Assembly: GCA_947259795.1 (NCBI GenBank) | Contig: CAMYNJ010000073.1 | Coordinates: forward strand, 1 to 33,743 | Source: an uncultured Alphaproteobacteria bacterium | GTDB taxonomy: Bacteria; Pseudomonadota; Alphaproteobacteria; UBA8366; JADFVY01 | Reading direction: 5' to 3' | Length of the DNA stretch: 33,743 nucleotides | In this document: piece after piece, positions 19,246 through 30,797 of the stretch | How positions within the stretch are numbered: the stretch's first letter is position 1 | How the letters are laid out: the number at the start of each line of letters is the position of its first letter | Program-made: the position numbers and the translations under genes | Notes under the pieces: generated by a model | Database searches by the model: none | Told to the model about the DNA's origin: nothing | Seen by the model: the letters and a program-made list of their open reading frames with translations, nothing else

Positions 19246-19261
19246 AGCACATTTCGTGCCA
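19246..19261 (-). promoter_or_regulatory. sigma-54 (-24/-12) promoter, copy 2
   Basis: Minus-strand TGGCACG-AAAT-GTGCT: one mismatch to TGGCACG-N4-TTGCW, GG/GC spacing preserved; predicted +1 near 19235. Confidence 0.75.
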
Positions 19262-19285
19262 AAATGTTAAAGTGCGCGCGAAAAC

Positions 19286-19978
19286 GTGATGGACGCGATC
19301 GTGATGCAGTTGTCCCGCCAATCTCGCAGTTTCTACTCATGGCCCGCCGCCATCGCGGTGGCGGCGGGCCTCGCTTTGGGCGTCCCCGGCTGGCAGATCG
19401 ACCCCCATGTCATGGCGGCGATGGGAACGGTTCCGCGGCATGAATTCGTGCCGGACGAACTCCGCCCACTCGCATACCTGGACATGCCGCTCCCGGTGGG
19501 CTGGGAGCAGAACATAGCGCAGCCCTACCTGGTTGCCCTGATGACGCATCTCGCCGGGATCGAGACCGGCGATGTCGTTTTCGAGACCGGCACGGGTGCC
19601 GGCTATCACGCGGCCGTCCTGTCGCTGCTGGCGGCCAGGGTCGTCAGCGTCGAGATCGTCTCGCCGCTGGCGCTCAGGGCCTCGGCGAAACTCAAGGCGC
19701 TGAACTACGACAATGTCGAGGTGATGGCGTCCGACGGCTATTACGGTGCGCCGGGTAAGGGGCCGTTCGACGCCATGATCGTAAAGGAAGCGTTGGACCA
19801 TGTGCCGCCGCCGCTGCTGGCGCAATTGAAGCCCGGCGGCCGGCTGATTCTGCCGCTGGGTCCGCTGGAGGGCCCGCAGTTCCTTACCGTGGTCGAGAAA
19901 TTGTCGGATGGCCGTACCCGCGGCACGCGCATCCTGCCCGTGATCTTCACGCCGCTCCAGGGCGGCGAGCGAATCTAG
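19286..19978 (+). CDS. protein-L-isoaspartate O-methyltransferase family protein
   Basis: 230 aa (ATG at 19304 also possible); AMGTVPRHEFVPDELRPLAYLDMPLPVGWEQNIAQPYLVALMTHLA, VVFETGTGAGYHAAVLSLLA; hydrophobic N-terminal segment. Confidence 0.85.
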   Translation: MMDAIVMQLSRQSRSFYSWPAAIAVAAGLALGVPGWQIDPHVMAAMGTVPRHEFVPDELRPLAYLDMPLPVGWEQNIAQPYLVALMTHLAGIETGDVVFETGTGAGYHAAVLSLLAARVVSVEIVSPLALRASAKLKALNYDNVEVMASDGYYGAPGKGPFDAMIVKEALDHVPPPLLAQLKPGGRLILPLGPLEGPQFLTVVEKLSDGRTRGTRILPVIFTPLQGGERI

Positions 19979-20033
19979 AATTTTGCCCACTTATACAGAG
20001 CGAATTTGACGGCAGGGTCGCCGCAAAGCGAAA

Positions 20034-20058
20034 GGCCCGCGCGAATTCTCGGCGGGCC
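20034..20058 (-). terminator. hairpin terminator candidate downstream of ORF 20089..20343
   Basis: GGCCCGC...GCGGGCC 7-bp stem; minus strand continues TTTCGCTTTG; lies between convergent genes. Confidence 0.5.
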
Positions 20059-20088
20059 GTCAATTTCGGAATCTTGATGACCGGGACG

Positions 20089-20343
20089 TCAGTGTATCGA
20101 CACCGAGCCCTGCTCGAAGTCGCTGCCGTTTACCGAAACCTGGGTTGCCGCCCAGTCCATGGCTTCCGAGAGATTGTCGCGGCCGACCTCGTCGGCGATG
20201 ATGTCCACGAACTCGCGTAGCGCAGCCTCGAAATTTTCGGCGTGCAAGCTCCGCCCGTGTGCCTTGAGGAGTTTTACGCAGGCCGTACCGTGCACAATCC
20301 ACAATGCGGCCATCCGTGCGTTGTTGTTTTCCTGTCCAATCAC
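20089..20343 (-). CDS. hypothetical protein, 84 aa
   Basis: MIGQENNNARMAALWIVHGTACVKLLKAHGRSLHAENFEAALREFVDIIADEVG...; plausible helical protein with a terminator downstream; no family recognised. Confidence 0.6.
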   Translation of the reverse strand: MIGQENNNARMAALWIVHGTACVKLLKAHGRSLHAENFEAALREFVDIIADEVGRDNLSEAMDWAATQVSVNGSDFEQGSVSIH

Positions 20344-20544
20344 GTTTCATTTCTCCCGATTGCCCGACTGCCGGACGCGGCAGGCGACTTACCACCGGGG
20401 CATGGTAGCAGCCGTAGGTTAACGATCCGTTTACGGCGGTTAAGCCGAAAAACGCAGATCGGCGCTTTCGGTTCCGCGAACCTTTTGCATGGGCTATGCT
20501 CCGACGGCGTTCATCTGTCGGCCAGCTTGAAATCAACTGCTTCA

Positions 20545-21417
20545 ATGTTCACCCCCGCCCTGCCGGTCCTCTTTATTCTGCTCTGGTCCAGCGCCTTCAT
20601 CAGCGCCAAATACGGGCTGCCCGACGCCGGGCCGTTCAGCTTCCTGCTGACCCGCTTCGTTATCGTCTTCCTGCTGTTCGGGGCGATCGCCGCCGCCTTG
20701 CGGCGGCCCTGGCCGCGCGGCCCGATGCTGGCCAATCTGCTGTTCGTTGGGGTCCTGATGCATGGCTTCTATCTGGGCGGCGTGTTCTTCGCCATCGCGC
20801 AGGGCATGCCCGCCGGCCTGTCCGCCCTGATCGTGAGCACCCAGCCGGTGCTGACCGCGGCGCTGGGCGTCCGGCTGTTGGGCGAAAGTCCGGCGCCGGC
20901 ACAGTGGCTGGGCATCGCGCTGGGCGCAGTGGGGGTCGTGCTGGTGTTGTGGCCGCGGCTGGGCAGCGATGTCCCGCTTACCGGCCTCGCCGCCTGCATC
21001 GTCTCGCTGCTGGCCATCACCTTCGGCACGATCTGGCAGAAGCGGCACGGCGGCGGCATGGACCTGTTGAGTGGTAACGCCATGCAGGCGCTGGCCGCGG
21101 CCCTGTTCTATGGCGTCATCGTCCTCGTCTTCGAGCCCTACCGCGTGGATTGGACCGTCGAATTTTCTCTAGCGATGGGCTGGCTGATACTCGCGGTATC
21201 ACTGGGCGCGGTCAGTATTCTGATGGTGCTGATCAAGCGCGGCAGCGCGGCGGCGACCACCAGCCTGTTCTTCCTTGTGCCGCCCGCTTCCGCCATCATG
21301 GCCTGGATGGCTTTCGGCGAAGAGCTGGGCCAGCTGGGCCTGGCGGGCCTGGGCATTACGACGGCAGGCGTTTGGCTGGTAAATCGGCGGGCCGGCGACA
21401 CACTGGAAAGGCGTTGA
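20545..21417 (+). CDS. DMT superfamily (EamA) transporter
   Basis: MFTPALPVLFILLWSSAFISAKYGLPDAGPFSFLLTRF; ten hydrophobic segments; ALIVSTQPVLTAALG...LGIALGAVGVVLVLWP duplicated EamA pattern. Confidence 0.9.
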   Translation: MFTPALPVLFILLWSSAFISAKYGLPDAGPFSFLLTRFVIVFLLFGAIAAALRRPWPRGPMLANLLFVGVLMHGFYLGGVFFAIAQGMPAGLSALIVSTQPVLTAALGVRLLGESPAPAQWLGIALGAVGVVLVLWPRLGSDVPLTGLAACIVSLLAITFGTIWQKRHGGGMDLLSGNAMQALAAALFYGVIVLVFEPYRVDWTVEFSLAMGWLILAVSLGAVSILMVLIKRGSAAATTSLFFLVPPASAIMAWMAFGEELGQLGLAGLGITTAGVWLVNRRAGDTLERR

Positions 21418-21824
21418 AATGAGAGAACACGTCATTGTTCTAGCGATCGCCGCCTTCACCAGGGACGCCTAGCAGGCAATCCTGTTCGACAAGGGAAACA
21501 CGACCGTTAGGCAAGCACATTGAGCAACCGGCAGCAGCACCCATAGCGCCGCAAAATCCATAGGCCCGGCCACTAATTGAAGCACGTATCAAGAAATCAA
21601 CTTGCGGGGTGCGGAATCAAGCACAGAAATTCCTGTGCAGCGGCGATAAATCAATACAAAAAACCTATCAATAAATTGATTAATGGCGTATTTTAGAAAT
21701 TATTATTTCAATATATCATGTCATTAAATCAATCGTAACTTCGCTAAGTTGAAAAAACAGGTAATATATGCACACAACATTTTGCAAATGAATATACTGC
21801 GGCTAATTAAAGGATTTGCATAGT

Positions 21825-21971
21825 TTGAAAGGCAACTGGAAAGCGTATGCTGCATGGCGCGCCTGCTTCTTGTTTGCTGTTTGTGTGGCATTGACCGGAT
21901 GTGCCCGCGTAATCGACGATAAGCAGGGGCCGGCGTATCTTACCGCCGCCGGCATACTGGCAGGGCGCTAA
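21825..21971 (+). CDS. putative 48-aa lipoprotein (TTG start)
   Basis: Below ORF-track cutoff: (M)KGNWKAYAAWRACFLFAVCVALTGCARVIDDKQGPAYLTAAGILAGR*; lipobox LTGC; AAAGGA upstream; stop directly abuts the next ATG. Confidence 0.5.
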   Translation: MKGNWKAYAAWRACFLFAVCVALTGCARVIDDKQGPAYLTAAGILAGR

Positions 21972-22292
21972 ATGCCTGCCGAATTTACACCGGCGTTAGC
22001 CCGCGCCAGTGCGATCGTCACCGAAATGGGCGGCCGGCTGAGCCAGACATCGACCCTGGTGCGCGAGACTGATGTCATGACCGTGGCCGGTGCAAAAAAC
22101 GCCGACGGCGGGATTGCGGACGGCGAAGCGGTTCAAGCCGAGCTCAGATTGCTCGACGACTATAAGGAAAGCAGAATCGTTGAATTTTCGTATATCACTG
22201 CAGCCAGAAAGGCCGGAAAGGTATTTGGGAAACAGAACACCGCGTGCGACTGCGATGCGCCGGCTACCCCAAAACGGGAGACGTTACAATAG
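21972..22292 (+). CDS. hypothetical protein, 106 aa
   Basis: ORF starting immediately after the small lipoprotein stop and ending 12 nt before the PhnD-like gene; no recognised family. Confidence 0.45.
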   Translation: MPAEFTPALARASAIVTEMGGRLSQTSTLVRETDVMTVAGAKNADGGIADGEAVQAELRLLDDYKESRIVEFSYITAARKAGKVFGKQNTACDCDAPATPKRETLQ

Positions 22293-22304
22293 AGGCCTGA
22301 GGAC

Positions 22305-23177
22305 ATGAGAACGCTGCTGCAAACCTGTGCATTTCTGTTCGTGGTAACGCCGTTCCTGGGCGCCATCCCCGCGCAAGCCGAGGTGATGCTCTCGTTCGGC
22401 GTTTATGCAAGTGACAAGCCGTCGGCCATGGTGCGGCAATTCCGCCCGATCCTGAACGTTATCGAGGTGCGGATGACCGAGATGCTCGGAGAGCCGGTCG
22501 AAATCCGGTTGCAGGTGGCGAAAACCTATGAACAGGGTATCGCCGACCTCGTTGAGGGCAAAGTCGACTTCGCACGTCTCGGCCCGGCATCCTATATCGA
22601 AGCCAAGCGAGCCGACCCCGAAGTTACGATACTTGCAGTCGAGAGTAATGACGGAACCAAGATTTTCAACGGCGTGATAGGTGTCGCCAGCGAAAGTCCG
22701 ATTAAATCCGTGGACGATTTGCACGGTAGAAGTTTCGCCTTCGGCAATCAGCGCTCCACGATCGGCCGCTATCTGTCGCAGCTTTTCTTGCTCCGCAGCG
22801 GCGTGCAGGCATCCGACCTGAAATATTACGAATATCTGGGGCGTCACGACAAAGTCGGTTACGCGGTGGCGTCGGGCCAGTTCGACGCCGGCGCGTTGAA
22901 GGAAAACACCTTTGACGAACTCGTCGCCAGTGGTGTGCCGCTACGTGCTATCGGGCGGTTCCCGAGCGTCACCAAACCCTGGATCGCGCGAAGCGGGCTG
23001 GCCGGGAACCTTCGGGACGCACTGCGCGACGTGCTTCTGCAGATCAAGGACGGGGAGACGTTTATGAAAATCGGCTTCCTGGAAGGCGACGACCGAGATT
23101 ACACATACATTCGCGAAGCCATTCAGAGCAATCACCTTTTTACCGCGAATCAGCAGGGCGCGGAACAAAATAACTGA
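22305..23177 (+). CDS. PhnD-like phosphate/phosphite/phosphonate-type periplasmic substrate-binding protein
   Basis: Signal peptide; LSFGVYASDKPSAMVRQFRPILNVIEVRMTEMLGEPVEIRLQVAKTYEQGIADLVEGKVDFARLGPASYIEA...SPIKSVDDLHGRSFAFGNQRSTIGRYL. Confidence 0.87.
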   Translation: MRTLLQTCAFLFVVTPFLGAIPAQAEVMLSFGVYASDKPSAMVRQFRPILNVIEVRMTEMLGEPVEIRLQVAKTYEQGIADLVEGKVDFARLGPASYIEAKRADPEVTILAVESNDGTKIFNGVIGVASESPIKSVDDLHGRSFAFGNQRSTIGRYLSQLFLLRSGVQASDLKYYEYLGRHDKVGYAVASGQFDAGALKENTFDELVASGVPLRAIGRFPSVTKPWIARSGLAGNLRDALRDVLLQIKDGETFMKIGFLEGDDRDYTYIREAIQSNHLFTANQQGAEQNN

Positions 23178-23220
23178 TCCATGCGGGTCAGTCTGAACAT
23201 GCGTATTTGGAGCTGTCTCG

Positions 23221-24681
23221 ATGTCGCTACGCGATAAACTGGGATTAAAGGGACCAATGCCGCTGCGTCTCCAGGTCTTTCTGGCCTTGGGAATCGCGGC
23301 GGTCGTGATCGCCTTTGCTTCGGGTGAGCTGTTCCGACAGTTTGAGACTGGTTATCAGATGGATCGGCTCTACAAGCAGAGCGAGAGTACGTTCGATGTG
23401 CTTTCCGGCGCGGCGATCGAGGCGGTTATAACCGAGGATGGTCCGGTTCTTCAGTCTATCGTTGAGGAAATGGTGCGCAGCGACCGTAATGTCGCGGCGG
23501 TCATCATAGAAAATGAGTCACGCACCAAGCTGGCGCACTGGACCAACCAGGAAATTGCCGAATCGGTTTCACCGCTGTCCTTTACCAAGCTGCTCGTCCT
23601 CGAGGGCGAAACGTTTGGGCGAATCACGGTCGAGTGGGATATCGCACCCCTTCAGCGAGAAATCAGCCAGCATGTGCTGGTCATCCAGATATACGCCGCG
23701 CTTATCGTTTTTCTGTTGACGGCGGTCATTCTCCTGCTGGTCCATATTCTGGCGGTGCGCCCCGTCAACCAGATAAACGACAGGCTGATCCGCTACGCCC
23801 AGGGTGAATATGGCGAGCCGAAAAAATTTTCCGGTTTCGCCTCCAGCGAACTGAGAAGACTCTACATATCGTCGACCAACCTGGGCAAGGCGCTGGAAGT
23901 AAAACATCAAGGCGAGAAGGAGCTGAGGCGCGCCAAGGAACAGGCGGAGCTCACCAACCGTGCGAAATCGGAATTCCTGGCGAATATGAGCCACGAGCTA
24001 CGGACCCCGCTGAACGCCATTATCGGCTTTTCCGAAGTATTGGCCAGAGAGGTATTCGGGCCCATCGACAATCCGAGATACAGGGATTATGTCGGCGATA
24101 TCCATGATTCGGGCCAGCACCTGCTGTCGATCATTGCCGATATTCTGGATCTATCCAAAATAGAGTCGGGCAATGCAGCGCTGAACGAAGAGGTTGTGGA
24201 CCTCTGTGATCTGAGCCGGGCCTGTGTGCGGCTGGTGAAGGTGCGCGCGCAAGAAAACGGCCTGCAAGTTGGCGAAATTTACCCCAGCGAACCGCTGTAC
24301 ATCCTGGCGGATATGCGGATGATCAAGCAGATCATAATCAACCTGCTGTCGAACGCGATCAAGTTTACGCCTTCCGGTGGGCGCGTTAATCTCGTCATCA
24401 AGCGAGACCGGCAAGGCGGCGTGCGTATACAGGTTATCGACAACGGCATCGGCATGGATACCGAGGATATCGGTGAAGCCTTCTCTCCGTTTGGGCAGAT
24501 CGACAGCGCACTCGACCGGAAATACGAAGGCACCGGCCTCGGCCTGCCGTTGGCGAAGTCCATGGTCGAGCTCCATGGAGGCCAGCTCTTGCTGGAGAGT
24601 AAACTGGAGGAAGGCACTATCGTGACCATCCAGCTCGGGCCAGATCGCACAGTCGCGACATCGCCGCGCAAGGCGGGGTAA
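23221..24681 (+). CDS. membrane sensor histidine kinase
   Basis: Two TM segments flanking a ~130-aa periplasmic region; [69 protein letters not shown]. Confidence 0.92.
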   Translation: MSLRDKLGLKGPMPLRLQVFLALGIAAVVIAFASGELFRQFETGYQMDRLYKQSESTFDVLSGAAIEAVITEDGPVLQSIVEEMVRSDRNVAAVIIENESRTKLAHWTNQEIAESVSPLSFTKLLVLEGETFGRITVEWDIAPLQREISQHVLVIQIYAALIVFLLTAVILLLVHILAVRPVNQINDRLIRYAQGEYGEPKKFSGFASSELRRLYISSTNLGKALEVKHQGEKELRRAKEQAELTNRAKSEFLANMSHELRTPLNAIIGFSEVLAREVFGPIDNPRYRDYVGDIHDSGQHLLSIIADILDLSKIESGNAALNEEVVDLCDLSRACVRLVKVRAQENGLQVGEIYPSEPLYILADMRMIKQIIINLLSNAIKFTPSGGRVNLVIKRDRQGGVRIQVIDNGIGMDTEDIGEAFSPFGQIDSALDRKYEGTGLGLPLAKSMVELHGGQLLLESKLEEGTIVTIQLGPDRTVATSPRKAG

Positions 24682-24876
24682 AAGTCCAGGACGCGATCGG
24701 GAACGATTGCCAAGCCGAACGGCTGACCGTATCGGCCGAACACCCACCAAAATTGGCGACGGCGCCAGCCTACAGACTGTTCCTGAGCGCCCGGAGAGAT
24801 CAGGAAACAATCCGGCCACCCGTTTCGTGGTGAGGCGTCCTGTCCGGTTGCGTTGCGGGGATTCGTTGCGAGGAAT

Positions 24877-24953
24877 TGGCGCGCCCGGGAAGATTCGAAC
24901 TCCCAACCTCCTGATCCGTAGTCAGACGCTCTATCCAGTTGAGCTACGGGCGC
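24877..24953 (-). tRNA. tRNA-Arg (anticodon ACG)
   Basis: Reverse complement gcgcccgtagctcaactggatagagcgtctgactACGgatcaggaggttgggagttcgaatcttcccgggcgcgCCA; acceptor GCGCCCG/CGGGCGC. Confidence 0.95.
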
Positions 24954-25080
24954 TTGCTAAAATTTGCCAGCATGGGCCGGCAGCGGCGCGGACAGTACTC
25001 AAAGCGGGTGGCGATGGCAAGCCCGGAAACGCCGCGCGCAGTGCATATAATTGATTGGTCCGCCGACCGCAAGCCCGGGA

Positions 25081-26919
25081 TCAGCCGGCTGGCAATTCCG
25101 TACCGCCGACGACCGCCGTAAGCTGATGTTCGGTCAGCGTTTCCGACTCCAGCAGCGCCGCTGCGCCCTTCTCCAGGTCGGCGCGCCGCCGGGTCAGGAT
25201 TTCCTTTGCCTTGGCGTAGGCCGCATCGAGAATTTCGCGCACCGCGCAATCGATTTCGCGCGCAGTCTCCTCGCTGTATTGCCGCTCCAGCATGGTCGGG
25301 CGCTGCTGGACATCCAGGAACGAGCGCGGCTCCGTGTCGTAGGTCACGTGGCCCAGCTTCTCCTCCATGCCGTAGCGCGTGACCATCGAGCGCGCGATGT
25401 CGGTCGCCTTCGACAGATCGTCGGCCGCGCCGGTGGACAGATGGCCGAAGATCAGCGATTCCGCGGCGCGGCCGCCCAGCAGTACCGCCATCTTGTTCTC
25501 CAGCTCCTCGCGGGTCATCAGGTAGCGTTCCTCGGTCGGGCGCTGGATGGTGTAGCCCAGCGAACCGATGCCGCGTGGGATGATCGACACCTTGTGCACC
25601 CGCTCGACCCCGCCCAGCGACAGCGAGACCAGCGCATGGCCCATCTCGTGATGGGCGACGACCTTGCGTTCCAGCGGGTTCAGCAGGCGGTTCTTCTTCT
25701 CCAGCCCGGCGATGATGCGCTCGATGGCGGCGTTGAAGTCCTCCATGGTGACGTTCTCGCCGCCACGCCGGGTCGCCAGCAGCGCCGCCTCGTTGGCCAG
25801 GTTCGCCAAGTCCGCGCCGGTGAAGCCGGGGGTCAGCGACGCCAGCACCTCCGGATCGACATCCGCGCCCAGGCGAATCTTCTTCAGATGGATGTTCAGG
25901 ATCGCCACCCGGCCGATCTTGTCGGGCCGGTCGACCAGCACCTGTCGGTCGAAGCGCCCGGCGCGCAGCAGGGCGGGGTCCAGGATTTCCGGCCGGTTGG
26001 TCGCCGACAGCAGGATCAGCCCGGTGGAGGGGTCGAACCCGTCCAGTTCGGCCAGCAGCTGGTTGAGCGTCTGTTCCTTCTCGTCGTGGCCGCCGCCGCC
26101 CATCGGCGACAGGCCGCGCGCCCGGCCCAGCGCGTCCAGCTCGTCGATGAAAATGATGGCGGGCGCCTTCTTGCGGGCCTGGTCGAACAGGTCGCGCACC
26201 CGCGCCGCGCCGACGCCGACGAACATCTCGACGAATTCCGACCCGTTGATCGAAAAGAACGGCACCCCGGCCTCCCCAGCCACGGCGCGCGCCAGCAGCG
26301 TCTTGCCGGTGCCCGGCGGGCCGACCAGCAGCACGCCCTTGGGCACGCGCCCGCCCAGCCGACCGTATATCTGCGGGTTCTTCAGGAAGGCGACGATTTC
26401 CTGCAGTTCCAGCTTGGCCTCGTCGACGCCGGCGACGTCCTCGAAAGTCACCTTGACGTCGGTTTCCATATAGACCTTGGCCTTGCTCTGGCCGACCGAC
26501 ATGAAGCCGCCGCCTCCGCCGCCAAACCCGCCGCGCTCGAACAGGCGGCGCATGACGAACATATAGAGCCCGAAGAAGATCAGGATCGGGACGAGCCAGG
26601 ACAGGATATTGCTCAGTAAGGTGCTTTCCACCTTGCCGGCATATTCGACGCCGTATTTTTCCAGGTCGTCGGCCAGGCCCGGTTCGACCCGCACGGCGAC
26701 GACTTCCCGGGGGCCGTCCTGCGCGTCGCGCAGCGTACCGCGGACCGTGGTCTCGGATACCACGACCTCCGCGATGCGGCCTTCCTCCAGATACTGCCGG
26801 AACTCGCTGTAGGGGATGTGCTCCACGGTCGCGGTTTCCGTCCACAGGCTCTGCAGGAACAGCACAAGCAGCATTGCCAGGATGAAATACCAGATGCTCA
26901 GCTGCGTCTTCTTTTCCAT
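25081..26919 (-). CDS. ftsH: ATP-dependent zinc metalloprotease FtsH
   Basis: 612 aa; two [51 protein letters not shown] region [31 protein letters not shown]. Confidence 0.95.
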   Translation of the reverse strand: MEKKTQLSIWYFILAMLLVLFLQSLWTETATVEHIPYSEFRQYLEEGRIAEVVVSETTVRGTLRDAQDGPREVVAVRVEPGLADDLEKYGVEYAGKVESTLLSNILSWLVPILIFFGLYMFVMRRLFERGGFGGGGGGFMSVGQSKAKVYMETDVKVTFEDVAGVDEAKLELQEIVAFLKNPQIYGRLGGRVPKGVLLVGPPGTGKTLLARAVAGEAGVPFFSINGSEFVEMFVGVGAARVRDLFDQARKKAPAIIFIDELDALGRARGLSPMGGGGHDEKEQTLNQLLAELDGFDPSTGLILLSATNRPEILDPALLRAGRFDRQVLVDRPDKIGRVAILNIHLKKIRLGADVDPEVLASLTPGFTGADLANLANEAALLATRRGGENVTMEDFNAAIERIIAGLEKKNRLLNPLERKVVAHHEMGHALVSLSLGGVERVHKVSIIPRGIGSLGYTIQRPTEERYLMTREELENKMAVLLGGRAAESLIFGHLSTGAADDLSKATDIARSMVTRYGMEEKLGHVTYDTEPRSFLDVQQRPTMLERQYSEETAREIDCAVREILDAAYAKAKEILTRRRADLEKGAAALLESETLTEHQLTAVVGGTELPAG

Positions 26920-26962
26920 GTGGGTCCTCGCGCGTCAGCGATGTCTGGTTTACGCCGCTAGC

Positions 26963-28915
<1,953 letters not shown>

Positions 28916-28934
28916 GGTTCGGCTTGCCCCGTTT

Positions 28935-29219
28935 TCAGCGGACCGCGCGGAACGGCCGGATGGTCACGTCCCGCCAGACATCGCCCTTGGTGTAGGGGTC
29001 CTCGGCAACACATTTTTCGACCGATTCGCGGTCGGGGAAATCCAGGATTACGGTGGATCCAATCATATTGCCGTCATCGTTCAGGATCGCGCCGCCGGCG
29101 ATGAGGTGGCCCTGTTCCTTCAGTTTCCTGATTCCGGCCAGATGGTCCTCGCGCGCCGCCATGCGGCGGTCCAGCGCGCCGCTATCGGCCCCGTCCAGTG
29201 CGATCACCAGAAAATCCAT
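28935..29219 (-). CDS. YciI family protein
   Basis: [82 protein letters not shown]. Confidence 0.9.
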   Translation of the reverse strand: MDFLVIALDGADSGALDRRMAAREDHLAGIRKLKEQGHLIAGGAILNDDGNMIGSTVILDFPDRESVEKCVAEDPYTKGDVWRDVTIRPFRAVR

Positions 29220-29289
29220 GATGCTACCTGCTCCCGAAAAACGTGGATATAGGATGCGCGGGCGTGGATGCCCTCGCGACAGCGGCAGC

Positions 29290-29661
29290 TTATTCGCGCA
29301 AGTGCTCCGCGTCGAGTGCTTCGGCGGCCTTCTGGCGATGTTCCTCGGTGATATGGCCCGACAGCAGCTGCCAGACGGCCCAGAACATCGACGCATCGTC
29401 CAGGAAGCCCAGGGCCGGCAGGAAATCCGGCAGGGCGTCCATGGGAACTATCAGATAGGCCAGCGCCGCCAGCACAACGGCCTTGATATGGCTGGGGGTC
29501 TTGGGATCGCGGGCGCAGAACCAGGCGGTCACCGCCTCCTCGACGAAGGGGATGCGTCTGGCATGGCGGCGAATCTTGGGCCAGAAGCCCTCGTTTACGC
29601 GGGATTCGTTCCGCCTCTGCTGCTCGGGGTCCGGCAGCTTCATAGGCAGCTTTTCGCTCAT
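29290..29661 (-). CDS. DUF1232 (YkvA-like) family protein
   Basis: IPFVEEAVTAWFCARDPKTPSHIKAVVLAALAYLIVPMDALPDFLPALGFLDDASMFWAVWQLL matches the DUF1232 core (YL..P.D..PD..P..G..DD). Confidence 0.9.
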   Translation of the reverse strand: MSEKLPMKLPDPEQQRRNESRVNEGFWPKIRRHARRIPFVEEAVTAWFCARDPKTPSHIKAVVLAALAYLIVPMDALPDFLPALGFLDDASMFWAVWQLLSGHITEEHRQKAAEALDAEHLRE

Positions 29662-29727
29662 GAATCTTCATATGGTGACGTTTTTCGCCTTCTGCTATAC
29701 CGAATTGAACCGACAGGGAGACAATTA

Positions 29728-30489
29728 ATGAATATCAAGGGGATAGCGGCAGTCGTCACGGGCGGCGCCTCGGGCCTGGGGGCGGCGACGGCCCGTGCGC
29801 TGGCCGACGCCGGCGCGAAGGTCACGGTGCTGGACCGTGACGGCGACGGTGCCGCCGCGGTGGCCAACGGGATCGGCGGGCTGGGCCTGAACTGCGACGT
29901 CGCCGATGGTGAAGCCGTGGAGGCTGCGCTGGACGAGGCACGGGCGGCGCATGGCCCCTGCGGCATTCTGGTTAGCTGCGCCGGGATTGCCCCGGCCAGA
30001 CGCATCGTCGGCCGCGACGGCCCGATGAGGCTAGAAGATTTCGAGGCCGTCATCCGGGTCAATTTGATCGGCAGCTTCAATCTGATGCGCCTCGCCGCGG
30101 TGGAAATGGCCGGCCGCACACCCAACGAGGATGGCGAGCGCGGGGTGATCGTCAACACCGCTTCGATTGCGGCCTTTGAGGGCCAGGTCGGCCAGGCGGC
30201 CTACGCGGCCTCGAAAGGCGGAATCGCCGCGCTGACCCTGCCGGCGGCGCGCGAATTCGCGTCAATCGGCGTGCGCGTTCTGGCCATCGCGCCCGGCCTG
30301 TTCGGCACGCCGCTGTTGCTCAACATGCCGAAGGAAGTACAGGACAGCCTCGCCGCCACGCTGCCTTTCCCGAAACGCTTCGGCAAGCCGGAGGAATTCG
30401 CTGCCCTGGTCCTGCATATGGCCGGCAACCCGGTCATGAACGGCGAGGTCGTCCGCCTCGACAGCGCGCTGAGGATGCAGCCGCGTTAG
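29728..30489 (+). CDS. SDR family oxidoreductase, 3-hydroxyacyl-CoA dehydrogenase type-2 (HSD17B10)-like
   Basis: [84 protein letters not shown]. Confidence 0.92.
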   Translation: MNIKGIAAVVTGGASGLGAATARALADAGAKVTVLDRDGDGAAAVANGIGGLGLNCDVADGEAVEAALDEARAAHGPCGILVSCAGIAPARRIVGRDGPMRLEDFEAVIRVNLIGSFNLMRLAAVEMAGRTPNEDGERGVIVNTASIAAFEGQVGQAAYAASKGGIAALTLPAAREFASIGVRVLAIAPGLFGTPLLLNMPKEVQDSLAATLPFPKRFGKPEEFAALVLHMAGNPVMNGEVVRLDSALRMQPR

Positions 30490-30797
30490 TCGCCTGCCGC
30501 CTTGTCCATGAATTTTGCGAGCCTTACGTCCAGTTCGCTCAGGCCGCCGCAGTCGTGGGTGGTCAGCGTCACTTCGACCCGGTTGTAGACGTTGAACCAT
30601 TCTGGATGGTGGTTCATCCGCTCGGCCTTCAACGCGGCTCTGGTCATGAAACCAAAGGCCTCGTTGAATGTCTTGAACTTGAATGTTCTGGCAATGGCAT
30701 CGCGGTCGGCCAGCGCTGTCCATTCCATCAATTCATCGAGCGCCGCCTGGCGCGCCGCGCCTTCAAGTCTTTCCGCCATGTCTCGGTTCACTTCCAT
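30486..30797 (-). CDS. 4a-hydroxytetrahydrobiopterin dehydratase (pterin-4-alpha-carbinolamine dehydratase)
   Basis: [61 protein letters not shown]: full PCD signature. Confidence 0.95.
   Translation of the reverse strand: MEVNRDMAERLEGAARQAALDELMEWTALADRDAIARTFKFKTFNEAFGFMTRAALKAERMNHHPEWFNVYNRVEVTLTTHDCGGLSELDVRLAKFMDKAAGD

Noticed and set aside
19021-19261. Interpreting the two similar units as a plus-strand REP-like repeat or a CRISPR fragment
   Set aside because: Only two diverged units, no spacer/repeat regularity. Terminator U-tracts and -24/-12 elements are both oriented to the minus strand, favouring sRNA genes.
21420-21473. 17-codon ORF MREHVIVLAIAAFTRDA* after the DMT transporter
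   Set aside because: Too short, no convincing ribosome-binding site or attenuator; could be chance.
24151-25054. ORFs beginning MGVRIFPGAPI... (minus) and containing GAPGKIRTPNLLIRSQTLYPVELRA (plus)
   Set aside because: These peptides are translations of the tRNA-Arg gene, a known annotation artefact.
25051-26619. 522-aa plus-strand ORF
   Set aside because: Antisense to ftsH.
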